NCBI RefSeq assembly: GCF_001544075.1
Contig: NZ_BCNT01000001.1
Location: 558,001-622,000 of the forward strand
From: Comamonas terrae
GTDB taxonomy: Bacteria > Pseudomonadota > Gammaproteobacteria > Burkholderiales > Burkholderiaceae_C
Length of the DNA: 64,000 nt
Direction of reading: 5' to 3'
Numbering within the stretch: position 1 is the first letter of the stretch; every line of letters starts with the position of its first letter. Shown piece after piece: positions 59,677-64,000 of this stretch. The notes below the pieces were generated by a model, which was given only the letters and a program-made list of their open reading frames with translations, ran no database searches and had not been told where the DNA came from. The translations under genes and the position numbers were made by a program.

Positions 59677-61098
59677 ATGACCGCATTCCTAGACCAGTTG
59701 CGCCAGATCGTCGGTGCCGCCCATGTCCTGACCGACGGCGACCTCGCCGCCTGGGAGCAGGACTGGCGCAAGCGCGTGCAGGGCAAGGCCCTGGCCGTGG
59801 TGCGTCCCGCCGATACCGCCCAGGTGGCGGCCGTGGTCAAGGCCTGCGCCGAGGCCAGGGTCGCCCTCGTGCCCCAGGGCGGCAATACCGGCCTGTCGGT
59901 CGGCTCCACGCCGGATGGCAGCGGCACGCAGATCGTGCTCAGCCTCACGCGGCTGAACCGCGTGCGCCATATCGACAGGGACAACCTGAGCTTCACCGTG
60001 GAAGCCGGCTGCATTCTGCAAAGCCTGCAGGAGACCGCGGAAAAGCACGGCCTGCTGTTCCCGCTGTCGCTGGCCGCCGAAGGCAGCTGCACCATTGGCG
60101 GCAACCTGGGCACGAACGCCGGCGGCACGCAGGTGGTGCGCTACGGCAATACGCGCGAGCTGTGCCTGGGCCTGGAAGTGGTCACGCCCCAGGGCGAGGT
60201 GTGGGACGGCCTCAAGGGCCTGCGCAAGGACAACACCGGCTACGACCTGCGCGACCTGTTCATCGGCAGCGAAGGCACGCTGGGCATCATCACCGCCGCG
60301 ACCATGAAGCTCTTTCCCCAGCCCGCGGCCCAGCTCACGGCCTGGGCCGCCGTGCCGTCGATGGAAGCCGCCGTGCGCCTGCTGGGCATGGCGCACCAGC
60401 ACCTGGGCGCGGGCCTGACGGGCTTCGAGGTCATGGGCCAGTTCGCGCTGAGCCTGGTCGCCAAGCACATGCCGCAGCTGCGCGTGCCCTTCGCGGACCA
60501 GGAGGATGCCCCCTACTGCGTGCTGCTGGAGAATTCGGACAGCGAGTCCGAAGCCCATGCGCGCGAGCGCTTCGAGCACCTGCTGGAGCTGGCCTTCGAG
60601 GACGGCTGCGTGCTCGATGCCGTGGTGGCCGAGAGCCTGGCCCAGGCGCATGAGCTGTGGCATATCCGCGAAAGCATCCCGCTGGCCCAGGCCGAGGAAG
60701 GCCTGAACATCAAGCACGACATCTCGATCGCGGCCTCGCGCATTCCGGCCTTCGTGGCGCATACCGACGCGCTGCTGCAGCGCGAGATCGCCGGCGTGCG
60801 CCTGGTCAACTTCGGGCACCTGGGCGACGGCAACCTGCACTACAACGTGCAGGCGCCGGCCGATGGCGACCCCAAGGCCTTCCTGCGCGAGCAGGAAGAG
60901 CGCGTCAACCACCTGGTCTACGAGGCCGTGGCCGCATTTGGCGGCTCGTTCTCGGCCGAGCACGGCGTGGGCGCGCTCAAGGTGGACAAGCTGGAGACAT
61001 ACCAGTCGCCCGTGGCGCTCTCGATGATGCGTGCCATCAAGAATGCGCTGGACCCGCTGGGCATCATGAACCCCGGCGTGGTGCTGGCCAGGGGCTGA
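59677..61098 (+). CDS. FAD-linked D-2-hydroxyacid dehydrogenase (glycolate oxidase/D-2HG family)
   Basis: The protein has 473 aa. The FAD-binding half has VVRPADTAQVAAVVKACAE, VPQGGNTGLSVGS, GNLGTNAGGTQVVRYGNTRE and IGSEGTLGIITAATMKLFP. The C-terminal half has HLGDGNLHYNV (metal/substrate His) and EHGVGALKVDKLE, with the conserved end IKNALDPLGIMNPGV. It oxidises a D-2-hydroxyacid such as D-lactate or D-2-hydroxyglutarate; specificity cannot be read. A terminator follows. Confidence 0.94.
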   Translation: MTAFLDQLRQIVGAAHVLTDGDLAAWEQDWRKRVQGKALAVVRPADTAQVAAVVKACAEARVALVPQGGNTGLSVGSTPDGSGTQIVLSLTRLNRVRHIDRDNLSFTVEAGCILQSLQETAEKHGLLFPLSLAAEGSCTIGGNLGTNAGGTQVVRYGNTRELCLGLEVVTPQGEVWDGLKGLRKDNTGYDLRDLFIGSEGTLGIITAATMKLFPQPAAQLTAWAAVPSMEAAVRLLGMAHQHLGAGLTGFEVMGQFALSLVAKHMPQLRVPFADQEDAPYCVLLENSDSESEAHARERFEHLLELAFEDGCVLDAVVAESLAQAHELWHIRESIPLAQAEEGLNIKHDISIAASRIPAFVAHTDALLQREIAGVRLVNFGHLGDGNLHYNVQAPADGDPKAFLREQEERVNHLVYEAVAAFGGSFSAEHGVGALKVDKLETYQSPVALSMMRAIKNALDPLGIMNPGVVLARG

Positions 61099-61118
61099 GC
61101 CTTTGCCGCTGCGCCCGT

Positions 61119-61154
61119 AAAAAAGCCCCGCCGGCAAGCCCGCGGGGCTTTTTT
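61119..61154 (+). terminator. Terminator between the FAD oxidase and lipoprotein genes
   Basis: AAAAAAGCCCCGC and GCGGGGCTTTTTT flank a 10-base loop. It can serve both converging genes. Confidence 0.93.
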
Positions 61155-61171
61155 GCAACCCGGCCGCTCGC

Positions 61172-61795
61172 TCAGGATGCCGGTGCCGTGGTCTGGTTGC
61201 CGATGACGGTCTTGATCTCGGGCGTCCACTCGATGTCCGGGCCCTCCACATCGGTGTAGACGGTGTGGCGGCCCTGGGTCAGCAGCCACACGCGTATGCC
61301 GTTGCGCGCCGGGTCGATCACGATGGCGGCCATCTCCTCGCCGCCCTGGTGCGGCCGGTTGCCCGCAAGGCTCAGCAGCTTGCCCTCGAGCTTCAAGGGC
61401 CCCACGGTGTCCATGTTCTTGAGCAGCGTTTCGTACTGCTCGCCCAGCAGGGGCTTGAGGTGGGCCGCCAGCGGGCCGGTCTTCAGGTAATCCGTGCCCT
61501 CATGCCGGTATTTGCCCACCTGGCTGCTCAGGCTGTCCAGCCGGGCCTCGCCCTCGGCGCCCCGGTACGGAATGCGCACTTCCTGGACGGAAGAATCGCC
61601 GGCCGGCGCCGCAGGGGCTGCCGAAGCAGCGGCGGTATTGCTCACGCCATGGACCGCCGAATTGGCCTCGGGCGCCGCAGGCTTCGTGCGGTCCGCCTCG
61701 GCGCCAGGCGCGCCGGGCTTGTCGCAGGCCGCCAGCAGCGCGCAGCAGGCGCCGGCAGCCAGCACGGTTTTCCAGGACAGGGACTTCAAATGCAT
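61172..61795 (-). CDS. Uncharacterised lipoprotein
   Basis: The protein is 207 aa from ATG 61795, with GAGGAG seven bases upstream. The lipoprotein signal ends in LLAACDK (lipobox Cys at ~24). An Ala/Pro-rich linker precedes a globular domain (EVRIPYRGAEGEARLDSLSSQVGKYR in part, YLKTGPLAAHLKPLLGEQYETLL, NGIRVWLLTQGRHTVYTD) without a name I recognise. It is probably attached to the outer membrane on the periplasmic side. It is a single gene, convergent with the FAD oxidase gene. Confidence 0.85.
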   Translation of the reverse strand: MHLKSLSWKTVLAAGACCALLAACDKPGAPGAEADRTKPAAPEANSAVHGVSNTAAASAAPAAPAGDSSVQEVRIPYRGAEGEARLDSLSSQVGKYRHEGTDYLKTGPLAAHLKPLLGEQYETLLKNMDTVGPLKLEGKLLSLAGNRPHQGGEEMAAIVIDPARNGIRVWLLTQGRHTVYTDVEGPDIEWTPEIKTVIGNQTTAPAS

Positions 61796-62130
61796 GCATC
61801 AACTCCTCGAATCGGATCAATCCGGTACAAACTTGCGGTCATTGTGACCCTGGCGCGCGCCCCGGGTTCCTCAGGCTGAACCGGCAATTGCGCCCCGGGC
61901 ATGTCCTACACCGCCGCCTCCGCTGCAACGCAGGCATGAAGCGCACCGGCAGATGCGGACATGCGCCGACATGCCGCAAGGGCTCGCCCGGCGTGGCACA
62001 CTAGGCCCGATTCCGGCCCGGCTGGCGCAGTGCCCTGCACTGGCGCCGGCAGGCCCCGACAGATTGCCGATTTCCACGGTCCACCGGCCAGGGGCCCCGA
62101 CGGCCCGGCCATATTTCCAAGTTCTGCACC
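61796..62130. other. Spacer upstream of thyA
   Basis: No gene is seen. It must carry the divergent promoters of the lipoprotein gene and thyA; I find no clear -35/-10 pair. Confidence 0.45.
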
Positions 62131-62958
62131 ATGGACTCCACCCGCCAGCCACTGCGCCCCGTGCGCTGCCAATACGAAACCTTCATGCGCCATGTGTTCG
62201 AGCATGGCGTCTCCAAGACCGACCGCACGGGCACCGGCACGCGCAGCGTGTTCGGCTACCAGATGCGCTTCGATCTGTCCGAGGGCTTCCCGCTGGTCAC
62301 CACCAAGAAGGTGCACCTGAAGTCCATCATCCTGGAGCTGCTGTGGTTCCTGCGCGGCGACAGCAATGTGAAATGGCTGCAGGAGCGTGGCTGCACCATC
62401 TGGGACGAATGGGCGCGCGAGGACGGCAGCCTGGGGCCCGTCTACGGCGTGCAGTGGCGCAGCTGGCCCAGGGCCGACGGCACCCACATCGACCAGATCG
62501 CCGAGGTGGTCAGGCAGCTCAAGACCAATCCCGACTCCCGCCGCATCATCGTCAGCGCCTGGAACGTGGCCGACCTGGACAAGATGGCGCTCATGCCCTG
62601 CCACGCCTTCTTCCAGTTCTACGTGGCCGACGGCAAGCTCAGCTGCCAGCTCTACCAGCGCAGCGCCGACATCTTCCTCGGCGTGCCGTTCAACATCGCC
62701 AGCTACGCGCTGCTGACCCACATGCTGGCCCAGCAGTGCGACCTGGAGGTAGGCGACTTCATCTGGACCGGCGGCGACTGCCACATCTACAACAACCACT
62801 TCGAGCAGGTGCAGACCCAGCTGGCGCGCTACCCGTTCGCCTACCCCACGCTGCATATCAAGCGCCGCCCGGACTCCATCTTCGACTACGCATACGAAGA
62901 CTTCGAAGTACAGAGCTACCAGCACCATGCGGCCATCAAGGCGCCGGTGGCAGTCTGA
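62131..62958 (+). CDS. thyA: Thymidylate synthase
   Basis: The protein has 275 aa. Motifs are [40 protein letters not shown], the catalytic Cys in [28 protein letters not shown] (in part: MPCHAFFQF and [20 protein letters not shown]) and [15 protein letters not shown]. It methylates dUMP with methylene-THF, yielding dihydrofolate for the next gene's product. It is complete. Confidence 0.98.
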   Translation: MDSTRQPLRPVRCQYETFMRHVFEHGVSKTDRTGTGTRSVFGYQMRFDLSEGFPLVTTKKVHLKSIILELLWFLRGDSNVKWLQERGCTIWDEWAREDGSLGPVYGVQWRSWPRADGTHIDQIAEVVRQLKTNPDSRRIIVSAWNVADLDKMALMPCHAFFQFYVADGKLSCQLYQRSADIFLGVPFNIASYALLTHMLAQQCDLEVGDFIWTGGDCHIYNNHFEQVQTQLARYPFAYPTLHIKRRPDSIFDYAYEDFEVQSYQHHAAIKAPVAV

Positions 62959-63068
62959 GGGTTGCTATGAAAACAAAAGCTGCCCGCGCATGATGTTCCT
63001 TGTTTTCACGATGGAATCCATCTGAAACCCAGCACGGACCAGCGCCAGCAGCTCACCTATCGATAGAA

Positions 63069-63569
63069 ATGGCCATTCACCTGATTTATGCCCGCGCCGC
63101 CAACGGCGTCATCGGCAAGGACAACGCCATGCCCTGGCACCTGCCGGAGGACCTGGCGCACTTCAAGCAGCTCACCCAGGGCTGCGCCGTCGTCATGGGC
63201 CGCAAGACCTGGGACTCGCTGCCCGCGCGCTTTCGACCGCTGCCCGGGCGCACCAACATCGTGGTCACGCGCCAGAGCGGCTGGCAGCCCGAGCCGCCCT
63301 CGGACCAGGTGCTGCGCGCCGACAGCCTGGAGCAGGCTCTGGAGCACGGCCAGCAAATCTCGCAGGACGTCTGGGTCATGGGCGGCGCCCAGATCTATGC
63401 CCAGGCCCTGCCCCTGGCCCACAGCGTGGAAGTGACCGAGATCGGCCGCGACTACGAAGGTGATGCCTACGCCCCCACGCTGGGTGCGCAATGGCACGAA
63501 GTCTCGCGCAGCAGCCATGTGGCGGCCAGCGGCCTGCCCTATGACTTCGTGCGCTACGAAAAGCGCTAG
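63069..63569 (+). CDS. folA: Dihydrofolate reductase
   Basis: The start is MAIHLIYARAANGVIG (63069, 166 aa), the usual N-terminus; an upstream frame from 63000 has no support. Motifs are GKDNAMPWHLPEDLAHFKQLT (split), VVMGRKTWDSLP, PGRTNIVVTRQ and VWVMGGAQIYAQAL. It regenerates tetrahydrofolate, completing the thyA cycle. The 110-base gap to thyA carries a repeat-like sequence. A strong hairpin follows. Confidence 0.98.
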   Translation: MAIHLIYARAANGVIGKDNAMPWHLPEDLAHFKQLTQGCAVVMGRKTWDSLPARFRPLPGRTNIVVTRQSGWQPEPPSDQVLRADSLEQALEHGQQISQDVWVMGGAQIYAQALPLAHSVEVTEIGRDYEGDAYAPTLGAQWHEVSRSSHVAASGLPYDFVRYEKR

Positions 63570-63596
63570 CACTGCCGCCGCGCCCAGCCACCCGCA

Positions 63597-63630
63597 GGCC
63601 GCAAAAGCGGCCTGCGCCGCTTTTGCGGCC
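63597..63630. terminator. Terminator after folA
   Basis: GGCCGCAAAAGCGG and CCGCTTTTGCGGCC form a perfect 14-bp stem around CCTGCG. Confidence 0.8.
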
Positions 63631-63805
63631 GCTGTCCGCTCCCCCAGTCCGTCCCGTGACATTTTCCACTAGCGTGTTGCGGCGCAACAAACCGATAATG
63701 GCAGACATTGCCTGGGTAACCATCCAAACCAACAGCACCCGGCTTGGCGCTCTGGCATCCGTCCCACCCTGTTCGTGAACCGAGCTTCGCCGCCATCGTC
63801 CGCCC

Positions 63806-64000
63806 ATGAGCCTCGTCCAGCCCCTTCCTTCCGGCCCACTCGATATCGTGGGCGACATCCACGGCGAAATCGACGCACTGGAGCAGCTGCTGGGCCATCT
63901 GGGCTACGACCCTGAGGGCCGCCATCCCGACGGCCGCCGCCTGGTCTTCGTGGGCGACTTCTGCGACCGCGGCCCCGACAGCCCCGCGGTGCTGAACCTC
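63806..64000 (+). CDS. Calcineurin-like metallophosphoesterase, 3' partial
   Basis: The gene runs off the right edge; 65 residues are visible from ATG 63806. The metal-binding motifs of the PP2A-like phosphoesterase fold are present: DIVGDIHGEIDAL (DxH) and VFVGDFCDRGPDSP (GDxxDRG). It would be a serine/threonine phosphatase- or Ap4A-hydrolase-like enzyme; the rest is needed to decide. A perfect palindrome TGTTGCG-G-CGCAACA (63675-63689) lies about 120 bases upstream and may be a regulatory site. Confidence 0.88.
   Translation, partial: MSLVQPLPSGPLDIVGDIHGEIDALEQLLGHLGYDPEGRHPDGRRLVFVGDFCDRGPDSPAVLNL

Noticed and set aside
62962-63030. Repeat-like sequence between thyA and folA
   Set aside because: It resembles the dispersed ATAGCT family only loosely in reverse; too degenerate to list as a separate repeat.
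63675-63689. Palindrome TGTTGCG-G-CGCAACA upstream of the metallophosphoesterase
   Set aside because: It is symmetrical but short and unsupported by a clear promoter; kept only as a note in that gene's entry.

Overview
The window looks like a Comamonadaceae chromosome (Delftia/Comamonas/Acidovorax type). It is high-GC and has an EarP plus arginine-32 EF-P pair, a PgsA/UvrC pair, Bug-type solute-binding proteins next to CoA-transferases, and imperfect dispersed repeats (core ATAGCT-CC-CGC-N9-AAGCG) of a kind I associate with this family. The genus call is inference; no rRNA gene is present. REGION 1 (1-11286) is the right end of a prophage or integrated element. An early-type operon reads rightward: a YqaJ (lambda-exo-like) nuclease cut by the window edge, an HU-like protein, a 230-aa protein with a strongly acidic tail, a helicase-DNA methyltransferase fusion, a C5-cytosine methyltransferase, a Gp37/Gp68 (DUF5131) protein, a run of small overlapping genes, a DUF4224 protein and a tyrosine integrase. 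One small gene (2742-3008) points the other way. The element ends in the 3' part of a tRNA-Pro(TGG) gene, so the intact tRNA should lie at the far left end outside the window. Stem-loops recur directly in front of start codons in this operon, several of them terminator-like. REGION 2 (11296-16520) is a mixed stretch: a diguanylate cyclase with duplicated sensor domains, a low-affinity iron permease family protein, an XRE-type regulator with a palindrome in its leader, an H-NS family protein, a glycine-zipper protein and two identical tRNA-His genes. REGION 3 (16578-22209) is housekeeping on the minus strand: ppiD, tRNA-Val, HU, pgsA, uvrC. REGION 4 (22398-26784) is a catabolic operon (CoA-transferase, HMG-CoA-lyase family enzyme, Bug-type binding protein) with a divergent LysR regulator and a palindrome between them. 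REGION 5 (26788-40153) holds earP-efp, a MATE exporter with a clear sigma70 promoter and a small coupled upstream reading frame, a zinc alcohol dehydrogenase, rimO, a DUF349 protein and a very large DUF748/AsmA-like protein that carries a dispersed repeat in frame. REGION 6 (40154-41078) is about 0.9 kb without a convincing CDS. It carries a perfect LexA-type SOS box and tandem + strand terminators with no + strand gene to serve, so a non-coding RNA is possible. REGION 7 (41079-49861) has a lytic transglycosylase, a ZTP riboswitch candidate in front of glyA, nrdR, a lipoprotein gamma-glutamyltransferase, aroC, a second CoA-transferase family protein and a CBS-pair protein. REGION 8 (50009-55586) is a rightward cluster: a MetY-like sulfhydrylase, a DUF4303-like/HEAT protein, a GNAT, an alpha/beta hydrolase, a PoNi-type (DUF1911) immunity protein and a PAT-type acetyltransferase. 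REGION 9 (55647-64000) is mostly housekeeping: a hydrolase, a DUF962 protein, a YihY family protein, a DUF2069 protein, an FAD-linked oxidase, a lipoprotein, thyA, folA and the start of a metallophosphoesterase.
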